Assembly: GCA_013151175.1 (NCBI GenBank) | Contig: JAADIV010000194.1 | Coordinates: 1-41,357, forward strand | DNA length: 41,357 nucleotides | Reading direction: 5' to 3' | DNA from: Deltaproteobacteria bacterium | GTDB lineage: Bacteria > Desulfobacterota > Desulfobulbia > Desulfobulbales > VMSU01 | In this document: positions 1-7,007 of the stretch, piece after piece | Position numbering within the stretch: the stretch's first letter is position 1 | Layout of the letters: every line of letters starts with the position of its first letter | Position numbers and translations under genes: made by a program | The notes under the pieces: model-generated | Seen by the model: only the letters and a program-made list of their open reading frames with translations | What the model was told of the DNA's origin: nothing | The model's database searches: none

Positions 1-61
1 GCTGATTGGCGGCCATGCGGCGGCCCACCCCCCCAGCGGTGATAATCGCGGCGTTGGTCAT
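1..61 (-). CDS. IspD/TarI-like cytidylyltransferase, N-terminus only (cut by window edge)
   Basis: The minus strand reads MTNAAIITAGGVGRRMAANQ from an ATG at 59-61 and runs off the window start. The hydrophobic strand followed by A-G-G-x-G-x-R-M is the nucleotide-binding loop of nucleotidyltransferases. It looks most like IspD (2-C-methyl-D-erythritol 4-phosphate cytidylyltransferase, isoprenoid precursor synthesis) or TarI-like CTP:sugar-phosphate cytidylyltransferases. Only 20 residues are visible, so IspD cannot be separated from related enzymes. The GGGGGGG run encoding the loop lies at 28-34 and is in frame. No clear ribosome binding site precedes the ATG. Confidence 0.6.
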   Translation of the reverse strand, partial: MTNAAIITAGGVGRRMAANQ

Positions 62-138
62 GGGGTTGCTTGTCGTGTTTCTGTGGCTAAGCCCAATGCG
101 GGGAAAGTACACGGGCCGAAATTAACTTCTAAGATAAT

Positions 139-290
139 GTAACCATTCAGCGTGGGCAATAAATTACCCTAAACTCAGAAACGTAAGCGTTCAGATGTGC
201 TCCAGGTTCGTCCGTTTTGGCTACCGATGCGTACACCCCGTACGTGAGGTGGACAAAACGGACGAACCTGGGGTGCAGCTTAATGGTTAC
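139..290. mobile_element. IS66-like miniature non-autonomous element, copy 1 (152 bp)
   Basis: The ends form a 13-bp terminal inverted repeat: GTAACCATTCAGC at 139-151 and GCTTAATGGTTAC at 278-290, with one mismatch. The element is flanked by a perfect 8-bp direct repeat AAGATAAT at 131-138 and 291-298. A 17-bp perfect inner stem pairs 202-218 with 255-271. An extra end-like motif GTAAGCGTTCAG lies at 183, 44 bp inside the left end. Termini starting GTAA plus an 8-bp target duplication are the known hallmarks of the IS66 family. There is no coding capacity, so this is a MITE-type passenger needing a transposase in trans. It sits directly downstream of the rnpB terminator. Copy 2 is at 6848-7000 in the opposite orientation. 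Confidence 0.85.
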
Positions 291-301
291 AAGATAATAA
301 T

Positions 302-308
302 AAAAAAA
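302..308 (-). terminator. rnpB terminator U-run
   Basis: On the minus strand the 3' arm of the RNase P P1 helix (GCCCACTCC) is followed directly by seven T residues. The P1 helix plus the U-run would act as an intrinsic terminator. The IS66-like element begins its target duplication a few bases further on. Confidence 0.6.
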
Positions 309-661
309 GGAGTGGGCTATAAGCCGGATTCTGTATTCGCCTGCGGCGAACCATGATCATTTATCTGGGACAACAGTCACCTGCCGCCTCTAGCAATCTA
401 CCCGAAAACATCGGGCGGGCCGCCCTCAATCGTTTCCCTATTTGATCTTGCTCCAGGTGGGGTTTACCATGCCTTGTCTGTCACCAGACAAGCGGTGAGC
501 TCTTACCTCGCCATTTCACCCTTACCACGAACGAGCCGTGGCGGTATATTTTCTGTGGCACTTTCCTTAGGGTCACCCCCAGTTCGTGTTACGAACCACC
601 CTGCCCTGCGGAGTCCGGACTTTCCTCTGGCCTTGCGGTCAGCGATCATGCGCCCACTCCT
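309..661 (-). ncRNA. rnpB: RNase P RNA (bacterial class A)
   Basis: This is the catalytic RNA of RNase P, which cleaves the 5' leader from pre-tRNAs. The minus strand carries the universally conserved block GAGGAAAGTCCGGACTCC (about 611-628) near the 5' end. It also carries GGTAAACCCC in the middle (about 461-470) and ACAGAATCCGGCTTA near the 3' end. The two ends pair as the P1 helix: AGGAGTGGGC at the 5' end with GCCCACTCCT at the 3' end. The length of about 353 nt is typical. The 5' end lies only about 6 nt past the stop codon of the zinc-ribbon gene, so rnpB is either read through from that gene or has a promoter inside its coding sequence. A 74-codon open frame inside it is spurious. Confidence 0.95.
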
Positions 662-667
662 TAAAAC

Positions 668-1390
668 TTATTCTTCCCCAGAGACCTCTGCCTTGTGATA
701 CATCATGCGGTTGCAGGTGGGGCAGGAAAGGATGGAGTCTTCCCTGAGCAACTCGTTGAACATCTGGGGCGGAATGTTCATATTACAGCCCTGGCAGACT
801 CCATTTGTAACGCCGGCAACTGCCAGGCCATTGCGCCGTTCTTTCAGGGTCTCATAGCGTTTCAGGAATCTTTCATTTACCTTTTTTGCCTGACTGTTAC
901 GGGCCTTGATTATTTTTTTCTTCTTGTTCTCCAACTTGGTGGCGGCAGCCTTTATTGTCTTGCTTTCGGCGGCTAATTTTTTCTCGTCATCATCACATTT
1001 TTGGGTAATCTCGACGATCCTGCTCTGCATAGATTCAAGTTGCTCAGTTAAAATCAACAGCTCGTCCTCGTTATGCTTCGTGGACGTTTTGGTGTCTTCA
1101 ATTTCTTTCAGGATACTCTGATATTCCCGATTGGTCTGAATGTTCATGAGCTTGACCTGCCGATCCTTTATTCTCTCCAGTTCATCCGCGATGATTGTTT
1201 CTAGCTCCCGGCATCTTTTCTCGCCTACTTCTAACTGCTCCTGGTAACCATTAACGGAATCTCTGTCTGCCGCAATATCTCGCTGCTTCTCATCAATCCC
1301 GGCAAGTTCATTGACCATTTTTGCATCAATTTTATAAACTTCAAGATCAATTGTCTGTAATTCTATAAGATTTTGAATGTCCTCTTTCAA
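668..1390 (-). CDS. C4-type zinc ribbon coiled-coil protein (DUF164/HP0958-like)
   Basis: The protein has 240 residues. About 170 residues of charged heptad-rich coiled coil are followed by a C-terminal zinc ribbon: C-x2-C (GVCQGCN) and about 20 residues later C-x2-C (SCPTCNRM). This layout is that of the HP0958/CT398 family. HP0958 in Helicobacter is linked to flagellar gene expression; elsewhere the role is unclear. The start is TTG at 1388-1390, with an AGGT-type ribosome site about 9 nt upstream; no ATG fits. The gene lies 38 bp downstream of the Nif3-family gene and immediately upstream of rnpB, and is probably co-transcribed with both. A nucleic-acid role suggested by the rnpB linkage is only an inference. 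Confidence 0.85.
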   Translation of the reverse strand: MKEDIQNLIELQTIDLEVYKIDAKMVNELAGIDEKQRDIAADRDSVNGYQEQLEVGEKRCRELETIIADELERIKDRQVKLMNIQTNREYQSILKEIEDTKTSTKHNEDELLILTEQLESMQSRIVEITQKCDDDEKKLAAESKTIKAAATKLENKKKKIIKARNSQAKKVNERFLKRYETLKERRNGLAVAGVTNGVCQGCNMNIPPQMFNELLREDSILSCPTCNRMMYHKAEVSGEE

Positions 1391-1428
1391 TGTAGCTACC
1401 TCAGATTATGTTATAATTATTATAAAAC

Positions 1429-2259
1429 TTACCTGCTTAGCGGGTAAAATAGTGTAAACGGATTCTGCTGCCGTGTAGACGCTGCAAGAGGGATATCTAT
1501 CTCTCGTCCGGCCAGTTTTTGGCCCAAAATTTTTGTCAATTCGGCAATCACCACATTTTCGGTACCGAAATGGCCGGCGTCAACAACGCAAAATCCGGCC
1601 TCTTCAGCCCAACGGGCGGTATTATGTTTCACCTCACCGGTAATATAAACCTGGACACCAGCCTTTTGGGCCACAGGCGCGAATTCGGAGCCGCTGCCAC
1701 CGCAAACGGCAACACGCTCAATGCTTGCCGGAATAGGACCACTTATATTGACGGCCGGCAGGTCAAGCTTTTGGCAAATGTTGGTAAAAAAGCTCTCCGC
1801 CCCCAGGGCTTTGGGAAGTCTGCCGATCAGGCCAAGGCCAATGGCGGGCGGCGGCAATGTTGCCGGCACAAGAGCCGTGACACCAACAAGACCGAGTTTC
1901 GCCGCCAGAGCCGTATTTACACCGCCGGCGACTATATCAAGGTTGGTATGACAAGCGACAACGGCAATATTGTCTTTGATGGCTTGGACGATAAAGGCTG
2001 CATCCGGCTCGCCGGCTTGAATATTTTTTAGGGGGTGAAAAATGGCAGGGTGGTGAGTGATAATAAGGTTGGCGCCAATATCCCTCGCCTCGGCAAGTAA
2101 GGCTGTGGCAGGGTCAAGCCCGGTAAGGATGCCGCTGATCTCCTGGTCGGGATCACCGAGCATCAGTCCGACATTATCCCAATCCTCCGCCCATGCAAAC
2201 GGCGCAATGTCGTTAAGGATGTTAATGATTGTCTGCAGCGTAATTGGGGGAAGTATCAT
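1429..2259 (-). CDS. Nif3-like dinuclear metal centre protein (DUF34)
   Basis: The protein has 276 residues and is recognisable as the YbgI/YqfO/Nif3 family. The N-terminal part has the AEDWDNVGLMLGD signature, followed by LIITHHPAIFHPLKNI, which carries metal-binding histidines. The C-terminal half has the second metal site within VYITGEVKHNTARWAEEAG and VVDAGHFGTENVV. These proteins form ring-shaped hexamers with a two-metal centre. Their reaction is not firmly known; GTP cyclohydrolase-like or metal-insertion roles have been proposed. The short E. coli YbgI form lacks the insert found in YqfO, and this 276-residue protein resembles the short form. The start is ATG at 2257-2259, with AGGA very close upstream. 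A tRNA terminator lies just before it. Confidence 0.88.
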   Translation of the reverse strand: MILPPITLQTIINILNDIAPFAWAEDWDNVGLMLGDPDQEISGILTGLDPATALLAEARDIGANLIITHHPAIFHPLKNIQAGEPDAAFIVQAIKDNIAVVACHTNLDIVAGGVNTALAAKLGLVGVTALVPATLPPPAIGLGLIGRLPKALGAESFFTNICQKLDLPAVNISGPIPASIERVAVCGGSGSEFAPVAQKAGVQVYITGEVKHNTARWAEEAGFCVVDAGHFGTENVVIAELTKILGQKLAGREIDIPLAASTRQQNPFTLFYPLSR

Positions 2260-2279
2260 TTCCTGGCTGAAAAATTTAT

Positions 2280-2310
2280 AAAAAAAGGCGTAACCTGGTC
2301 TGGTTACACC
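2280..2310 (-). terminator. Intrinsic terminator after the tRNA gene
   Basis: On the minus strand GGTGTAACC pairs with GGTTACGCC across a 6-nt loop (2287-2295 with 2302-2310, one G-T wobble). Seven T residues follow (2280-2286). This is a strong rho-independent terminator downstream of the tRNA and just upstream of the Nif3-family start. The Nif3 gene therefore probably has its own promoter or depends on read-through. Confidence 0.8.
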
Positions 2311-2419
2311 TCTTTACTGATAGACCCACTGATAATGGCCTGAAATATATTCTTTTGCTTAGGGCAATATCTCTTGAATTCACCGTTGCCGCTCTCGTCT
2401 TAATGTCTTGCTGTTAAAG

Positions 2420-2496
2420 TGGTGGGCCCACCTGGACTCGAACCAGGGACCTACCGGTTATGAGCCGGTGGCTCTAGCCAACTGAGCTATAGGCCC
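2420..2496 (-). tRNA. tRNA with CAT anticodon (elongator Met or Ile2)
   Basis: A full 77-nt cloverleaf is present on the minus strand. The acceptor GGGCCTA pairs with TGGGCCC, the D-stem is GCTC/GAGC, and the anticodon arm is ACCGG-CTCATAA-CCGGT. The T-arm is CCTGG-TTCGAGT-CCAGG, followed by A and an encoded CCA. The anticodon is CAT. Sequence alone does not cleanly separate elongator tRNA-Met from the lysidine-modified tRNA-Ile2. It is not the initiator, since the first acceptor pair is a normal G-C. Confidence 0.95.
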
Positions 2497-2581
2497 GATC
2501 GCATATGAACAGATAAACGAGTCCAAAGGGAGACTCTAAGGTCATGCAGCCATCATAAGAAATCCCGTCACTATGATTTAA

Positions 2582-3619
2582 TCAGTATGTATTGTCAAGA
2601 AGTTTTTTAGCGCCTCCCATCTCCTGTTTCAGCAGACAGCATGAAATCCGGTGATTTGGGCTGCCGTCCTTTTTGTACCGCAGATTGTCAGGCTGCAGAA
2701 GTTTATTCATCACGCAGCCTTCCGCGATATGCAGGGTGAAGAATTTTTTTTCAGTCAGACCAGAATTTTCCCGCAGGGTGTTACCCTCAATATTATAGGC
2801 ATGAATGGGGAAATCCTCGCAAAGAGGGCAGGCATATACCCGACCGTTGGGAAAGATGAAGAAATTTTCCGCATATTCTCCGGCGCAGACGAAGGGTTCA
2901 CCCGGCTCAAGAAAGACCTTGGGATAGATGACGTGCAGACCGAGTTCAGCCGCCTGTTTCGCGATAGGGGGAACTGTCTTGAGCCAGGCCTCCGGAGTGA
3001 TTTGCATTTCATTGGCCTGAGATATAGCGGAATTACCACGCAGCCCAATGATCTGGATAAAAAAGTGTTTGACGCCAAGCCCTTTCACCAACTCCGGCAT
3101 CTTATGAAGATGAGAAATATTTTTGGCGCTTACCGTGTAAATCAGGCTAGTTTCAAAATTCTTGTCCACGGCCCTGTGGATATTTTTTGTGCATACATCA
3201 AAGACACCGCGGCCCCGTAGCGGATCATTTACCTCCGGAGCCGGGCCGTCCAGGCTGAAGCTCAATACCGCGTCCTGCGGAGTGAGCCGATTCAACAGAT
3301 CGTGGTGCAAAAAGCCGTTGGTATCGATAGTTATGCTCTGGTAGCCTAGTTCCCTGGCAGTTTGGACGGCAAAGGGCAGGTCGGGGTGCAGGGTCGGTTC
3401 ACCGCCCAGAAAGATGAGATTGCTCAACTTGGCCGGGTCATAAAATAATTTGAGCCAGTTGGCAATGGTCTCTCTAGTCAACGTGTTTGTGCCATGCTGC
3501 GCCCTATTTATGTAACAATGGCGGCATGAGAGATTACAGGACGTGAGGATATGAAAAAAGATATTCCGTTCCTCGGCCTGGAAAGCCAGAGTTTTGGGCT
3601 TTAGCCCTCTGCCCCTCAT
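2582..3619 (-). CDS. Radical SAM protein with SPASM-like C-terminal cysteines
   Basis: The protein has 345 residues from the chosen start. The radical SAM cluster motif C28-x3-C32-x2-C35 (SCNLSCRHC) binds the 4Fe-4S cluster that cleaves S-adenosylmethionine. It is followed by the GGEPTLHPD motif and the SFSLDGP strand typical of the TIM-barrel core. The C-terminal third has further cysteines (FVCAGE, YACPLCED, EGCVMN, ISCCLL) resembling a SPASM/twitch auxiliary cluster domain. The start ATG at 3617-3619 overlaps the hemerythrin stop by 4 bp (ATGA). A longer reading to 3682 would lie inside the hemerythrin gene. The substrate is unknown; no precursor peptide gene is visible nearby. Confidence 0.85.
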   Translation of the reverse strand: MRGRGLKPKTLAFQAEERNIFFHILTSCNLSCRHCYINRAQHGTNTLTRETIANWLKLFYDPAKLSNLIFLGGEPTLHPDLPFAVQTARELGYQSITIDTNGFLHHDLLNRLTPQDAVLSFSLDGPAPEVNDPLRGRGVFDVCTKNIHRAVDKNFETSLIYTVSAKNISHLHKMPELVKGLGVKHFFIQIIGLRGNSAISQANEMQITPEAWLKTVPPIAKQAAELGLHVIYPKVFLEPGEPFVCAGEYAENFFIFPNGRVYACPLCEDFPIHAYNIEGNTLRENSGLTEKKFFTLHIAEGCVMNKLLQPDNLRYKKDGSPNHRISCCLLKQEMGGAKKLLDNTY

Positions 3620-4026
3620 CCACGCTGCTGGGCAAACAGCTTGTATTTCATGTCCTCGATCATGATGTGCTGCACAAGCCAATTCCGCACCATCTTTATG
3701 ATTTTTGTATTTAAAACAGTATGACCGTCTTCAGCATCACGGTAACATTGGTAAATCTGGGTGTCAAAATCTTTGTGAAGCCGCCGGTGAGCCACCAAAT
3801 CCGGGTATCCTATGTTGGCCATGTATTTTTCTTCAAAAGCAAAATGCACTTTGGCGTAGTCTAGCATATCCTGTAATGATTGCGTGGTCATGGCTCGGTA
3901 GTCGGTCAAATCGTCATTCAGCATCGCGTCATGCAAATCATTGAATATGCCGATCCATTTTTTATGCTGCCGATCAATTTCATCATTACCGACACCGAAA
4001 GAGTCGTTCCAGTCTATTTTTGGCAT
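3616..4026 (-). CDS. Bacteriohemerythrin
   Basis: The protein has 136 residues and binds O2 at a non-haem di-iron site in a four-helix bundle. The metal ligands are visible: H21, H61-x3-E65, H80-x3-H84 and H120-x4-D125, matching the family pattern. The opening W-x-D-S-x-x-V-G-x-x-x-I-D-x-Q-H is also typical. Such proteins deliver, store or sense oxygen in microaerophiles and anaerobes. Its stop codon overlaps the start of the radical SAM gene by 4 bp, so the two are translationally coupled. Protection or oxygen gating of that oxygen-sensitive enzyme is a reasonable inference. The start is ATG at 4024-4026. Confidence 0.92.
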   Translation of the reverse strand: MPKIDWNDSFGVGNDEIDRQHKKWIGIFNDLHDAMLNDDLTDYRAMTTQSLQDMLDYAKVHFAFEEKYMANIGYPDLVAHRRLHKDFDTQIYQCYRDAEDGHTVLNTKIIKMVRNWLVQHIMIEDMKYKLFAQQRG

Positions 4027-4056
4027 TTTCTATCTCCGACTGCGGGTTTTGGTTAA

Positions 4057-4566
4057 TTATCCAGATAACGTGTATTCGGCCAGTATGGTGTCACGCAGGT
4101 AATCGGGACGGGCCTCAAAAAAACGTTTAAAAAGGGCCAGGCTCTCAGCCCTCATAACAGCAGAAGTAATTGACACCTGTATGTTTTTATACAGGGGTTT
4201 AAGTTGATGCAGCGGCAGATTAGTACCACCGCCCATGACATCTTCATAGGCATAGACAAAATGGCGGATGCCATTGACCAACATGGCGCTGTAGCACATG
4301 AGACACGGCTCCATGCTCGAATAAACAATTACCTGCTCCGGCGCAATCTCCGGGCGTTCAGCCAACAGGTTACGGAGGGCAATGATTTCGGCATGATCGG
4401 TTTCATTTGCCGGCCGGCTTCTGCTCTGCTGACTGTGCCGCCGCCGGCCGCGGGCGACAATTTCGCCATCAAGGCAGATCACGCAGCCAACGGGGAAATC
4501 TCCCTGAGCCAGGGCAGACTCAGCTTCCGTCAGAGCCGCCCGCATCTGTTTTTCATCGTTTACCAT
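4057..4566 (-). CDS. Nucleoside/cytidine deaminase family zinc hydrolase (TadA-like fold)
   Basis: The protein has 169 residues. The zinc-dependent deaminase signature is complete: H58-A-E60 (catalytic glutamate) and P87-C88-x2-C91 (EPCLMC). The family includes TadA (tRNA adenosine-34 deaminase), guanine deaminase and cytosine deaminase. The stretch between the two motifs and the C-terminal part (YEDVMGGGTNLPLHQLKPLYK) do not match canonical TadA closely, so the substrate is left open. The N-terminal P-V-G-C is typical of the fold. The start is ATG at 4564-4566 with no obvious ribosome site. It is divergent from the dGTPase-like gene, with 78 bp between them holding both promoters. Confidence 0.8.
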   Translation of the reverse strand: MVNDEKQMRAALTEAESALAQGDFPVGCVICLDGEIVARGRRRHSQQSRSRPANETDHAEIIALRNLLAERPEIAPEQVIVYSSMEPCLMCYSAMLVNGIRHFVYAYEDVMGGGTNLPLHQLKPLYKNIQVSITSAVMRAESLALFKRFFEARPDYLRDTILAEYTLSG

Positions 4567-4644
4567 GATTTAATAAAGAATAGCTTGCGATTGCAGGCAA
4601 GACAACGTATTTTTACAAAAAAATTATTTTGACGTGCTAGGCGT

Positions 4645-5682
4645 ATGAATATTCGTGAAAAAGCAGAACAAAGAGAAAACGAGTTGCTTTCTCCCTTTGG
4701 CTGTCGCAGTGAGGACTCCAGGGGCCGGGTGCGACAGGAGAGGGACTGCCCTTTAAGAACAGCCTTTCAGCGTGACAGGGATCGGATTGTCTATTCCAAA
4801 GCCTTTCGCCGCCTGAAGCACAAGACCCAGGTGTTTCTGGCTCCCACGGGAGATCACTATCGTACCAGATTGACCCATACCCTGGAGGTGTCTGAAATTG
4901 GCAGAACGCTAGCGCATGGCCTTGATATCAATGAGGATCTGGTTGAGGCTATTGCCTTGGGTCACGATTTGGGGCATACCCCCTTTGGGCACGCCGGGGA
5001 GACGGTGTTGAACGAGTTGGTGCCAGGCGGTTTCTCCCATTATAAGCAAAGTCTCAGAGTGGTTGATGTTCTGGAAAATGATGGTATGGGACTTAACTTA
5101 AGCTACGAAGTAAGGGACGGTATTGCCAAACATTCCAAGGGATATGGCGAGGTTATTCCCGCCAATAACCATGATATGCCCGAAACAGCGGAAGGCTGTG
5201 TGGTGAGGTTTGCCGATATCATTGCCTATTTGAGTCATGATCTGGATGACGCCCTCAGAAGCGGGATCATCCGCCGGAGCGATATTCCCGTTCAGTGCCG
5301 CCGGGTTCTGGGAGATACGCATTCAAGGCGCAATATGGCGATGATTCAGGGGGTTCTTGATGGTACCGGGCCAGAAAATGGCCGTCTGATCTTTGGTGTT
5401 GACCCCGAAATTGGCAAGACCATGCAGCTCCTGCGGACGTTTTTATTTCACAATGTTTATCGTTCGGAACGGGTACATACCGAGTTTGTTAAGGCGACAA
5501 AGATGCTACGAGAATTATTCGCCTATTTCATTGAGAACAAAGAATTTTTTGAAGATGAGATCGGCGGTTTTGCCACCAGTATCTCCCATGTCAGGCGGGT
5601 GTGCGATTATATTGCCAGTATGACGGATCGTTTCGCCCAAAATATGTATTATCGTATCTTTATCCCCCAGGAACTTTCCTGA
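4645..5682 (+). CDS. dgt: Deoxyguanosinetriphosphate triphosphohydrolase-like HD-domain protein
   Basis: The protein has 345 residues. The N-terminal DSRGR and FQRDRDRIVYSKAFRRLKHKTQVF block is the hallmark of dGTPase-like proteins. The HD metal site follows: H78 in RLTHTLEV, then H107-D108 in GHDLGHTPFGH, and D in VRFADIIAYLSHDLDDA. dNTP triphosphohydrolases cut dNTPs to the deoxynucleoside and triphosphate and lower dNTP pools; some restrict phages. The length fits the shorter non-E. coli type. The start is ATG at 4645. A small unknown gene follows 39 bp downstream. Confidence 0.88.
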   Translation: MNIREKAEQRENELLSPFGCRSEDSRGRVRQERDCPLRTAFQRDRDRIVYSKAFRRLKHKTQVFLAPTGDHYRTRLTHTLEVSEIGRTLAHGLDINEDLVEAIALGHDLGHTPFGHAGETVLNELVPGGFSHYKQSLRVVDVLENDGMGLNLSYEVRDGIAKHSKGYGEVIPANNHDMPETAEGCVVRFADIIAYLSHDLDDALRSGIIRRSDIPVQCRRVLGDTHSRRNMAMIQGVLDGTGPENGRLIFGVDPEIGKTMQLLRTFLFHNVYRSERVHTEFVKATKMLRELFAYFIENKEFFEDEIGGFATSISHVRRVCDYIASMTDRFAQNMYYRIFIPQELS

Positions 5683-5721
5683 GTCCTTGCCCCCCCAAAA
5701 AAAGTTTAGCGGAGAACACTA

Positions 5722-5997
5722 ATGTCAGATAAGGTTAATTTTATTGCCTATGAAGAGGCGGTGAAACTGGTTGCCAATGTGGTGGAAGAAGAGCATGTTT
5801 ACGAAACAAATCGAAGAATACTAACCGTTTATGGGCATGATGGCCAGGAGCTTTGTTGGTTTGATGCCGAGGAGGTTGTCTCCGAGGTTGGCGGCCAACC
5901 CACAAAACATGACTTCGAGCAGGAACGGGACGAGATTAAAGAGGCGGCAGTGAAGTATATTATGCACCGCATCCCGGATTGGTGTCTTACAGAGTAA
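5722..5997 (+). CDS. Small acidic protein of unknown function
   Basis: The protein has 91 residues, rich in Glu and Val, and I do not recognise the family. It has no signal peptide, membrane segment or cysteine cluster (two isolated cysteines only). The sequence looks like a small folded alpha/beta protein with a central strand-rich part (RRILTVYGHDGQELCWFDAEEVV) and a C-terminal helix. A good ribosome site (GGAGAA) lies 8 nt before the ATG, supporting real translation. It follows the dGTPase-like gene by 39 bp and is probably co-transcribed. Its last 11 bp overlap the end of the convergent SDR gene. Confidence 0.65.
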   Translation: MSDKVNFIAYEEAVKLVANVVEEEHVYETNRRILTVYGHDGQELCWFDAEEVVSEVGGQPTKHDFEQERDEIKEAAVKYIMHRIPDWCLTE

Positions 5998-6826
5998 TGG
6001 CCAGGTTCTCTACGCCTGGCGGCATGGCAGATGTCTGATCGTGGCCCAGGCAATAGCCGCCGTCCAGACGGATGGCGGCGCCGGTCATAAAAGTGGCGTC
6101 TTTGACCAAGAAGAGAACGGCCCTGGTTACCTCCTGCCGCCTGCCGGTTCTTTGCAGCAGGGTATGGCTGATAATTTCCTGGCGGGCTTCTTCGGTAAGC
6201 AAGTCCCAACCCCTGGTACCCTGAGCGTGTCTGCTTTCTATAAAACCAAGCATCAACTCGTTAACCCGTACCGGGGCTGCCTGCCTGGCCCAGGTTTCCG
6301 TAAATGACGATACGGCCCGATTAGCGGCGGCATAGGCCTCGTTAAATATCATCCCGGCAGGCCCGGCCCGCCCGGGTTCACCGGCGATAGATGAGATGTT
6401 GACCACCGCAGCCTGTTTGGACTTTTTTAGGAGAGGCATAGCCTCTTGGAATACCCACCATTTGGCCTTGAGGGTGGTATCCATCTCCAGATCCCATTGT
6501 TCCGGGGTATAAGACCCGTGGACAATGGGCATACCGCCTCTTTCAATATTATTTATCAGGATGTCCAGGCGGCCGTAGTCATTATCTATCTGCCGGCACA
6601 GCTCTTTAATTTGGTTGGGGTCGCGGAGGTCAGTCTTGACGACCAGATGATGGCCAGGCAGAGCTTGAAATTGTTGGATGGTTTCCCGGCAGGCCTGCGG
6701 CCAGTCGTAATAGGGCAGAATGACATTGGCGCCATCCCCGGCAAAGGTAAGGGCAATGTCCCTGCCGATTCCTCTGGTGGCGCCAAGAACCAGGGCATTC
6801 AGGCCAGCTAAAGACTTAACACACAT
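5987..6826 (-). CDS. SDR-family oxidoreductase-like protein with Tyr but no catalytic Lys
   Basis: The protein has 279 residues from ATG 6824-6826. The Rossmann NAD(P) loop is G15-A-T-R-G-I-G21, followed by the D-L-R strand end and N92-N93. The Ser of NISSIAG (145-146) is present. The active-site tetrad is broken: Y165-AAA-N169 stands where Y-x3-K is expected. The C-terminal R-L-D-G-G-Y is typical of FabG-like enzymes. An AGAGAAG-type ribosome site supports the 6826 start; a longer reading to 6865 would begin inside the inserted element. The closest type is FabG/glucose-dehydrogenase-like SDRs. With Asn in place of Lys, activity is uncertain. Confidence 0.85.
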   Translation of the reverse strand: MCVKSLAGLNALVLGATRGIGRDIALTFAGDGANVILPYYDWPQACRETIQQFQALPGHHLVVKTDLRDPNQIKELCRQIDNDYGRLDILINNIERGGMPIVHGSYTPEQWDLEMDTTLKAKWWVFQEAMPLLKKSKQAAVVNISSIAGEPGRAGPAGMIFNEAYAAANRAVSSFTETWARQAAPVRVNELMLGFIESRHAQGTRGWDLLTEEARQEIISHTLLQRTGRRQEVTRAVLFLVKDATFMTGAAIRLDGGYCLGHDQTSAMPPGVENLAITL

Positions 6827-6847
6827 ACAAGCTTCTCTTAGATCGCT

Positions 6848-7000
6848 GTAACTATTCAGCAGCACCCCATCTTAGCCCATTTAGGCCTTCTCGAATACCA
6901 AAGTATGCTTCGAAGTCCTAAAATGAACTAACCTGGGGTGCTGCTGAACAGTTACGCTCTGGGGTTATCGTTACTTTTAGGCATCACGCTGAATAGTTAC
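6848..7000. mobile_element. IS66-like miniature non-autonomous element, copy 2 (153 bp)
   Basis: The terminal inverted repeats GTAACTATTCAGC (6848-6860) and GCTGAATAGTTAC (6988-7000) are perfect. A perfect 8-bp target duplication AGATCGCT flanks them at 6840-6847 and 7001-7008. A second end-like copy GCTGAACAGTTAC lies at 6943-6955, 45 bp inside the right end, and pairs with the left end over about 22 bp (6848-6869 with 6934-6955). Relative to copy 1 at 139-290 it is inverted: its right arm (about 6940-7000) matches the reverse complement of the left arm of copy 1. GTAA termini and the 8-bp duplication point to IS66 mobilisation. It lies 21 bp upstream of the SDR start codon and abuts the end of the MltD-like gene. 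Confidence 0.88.
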
Positions 7001-7007
7001 AGATCGC

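Noticed and set aside
474-698. Open frame of 74 codons on the plus strand
   Set aside because: It lies inside rnpB on the opposite strand, and its composition reflects the conserved RNA.
2519-2538. GAGTC/GACTC hairpin after the radical SAM gene
   Set aside because: Stem of 5 bp and a broken T-run; not enough for a terminator call.
2651-3220. 189-codon frame antisense to the radical SAM gene
   Set aside because: Shadow of a clearly conserved gene; no ribosome site or recognisable domain.
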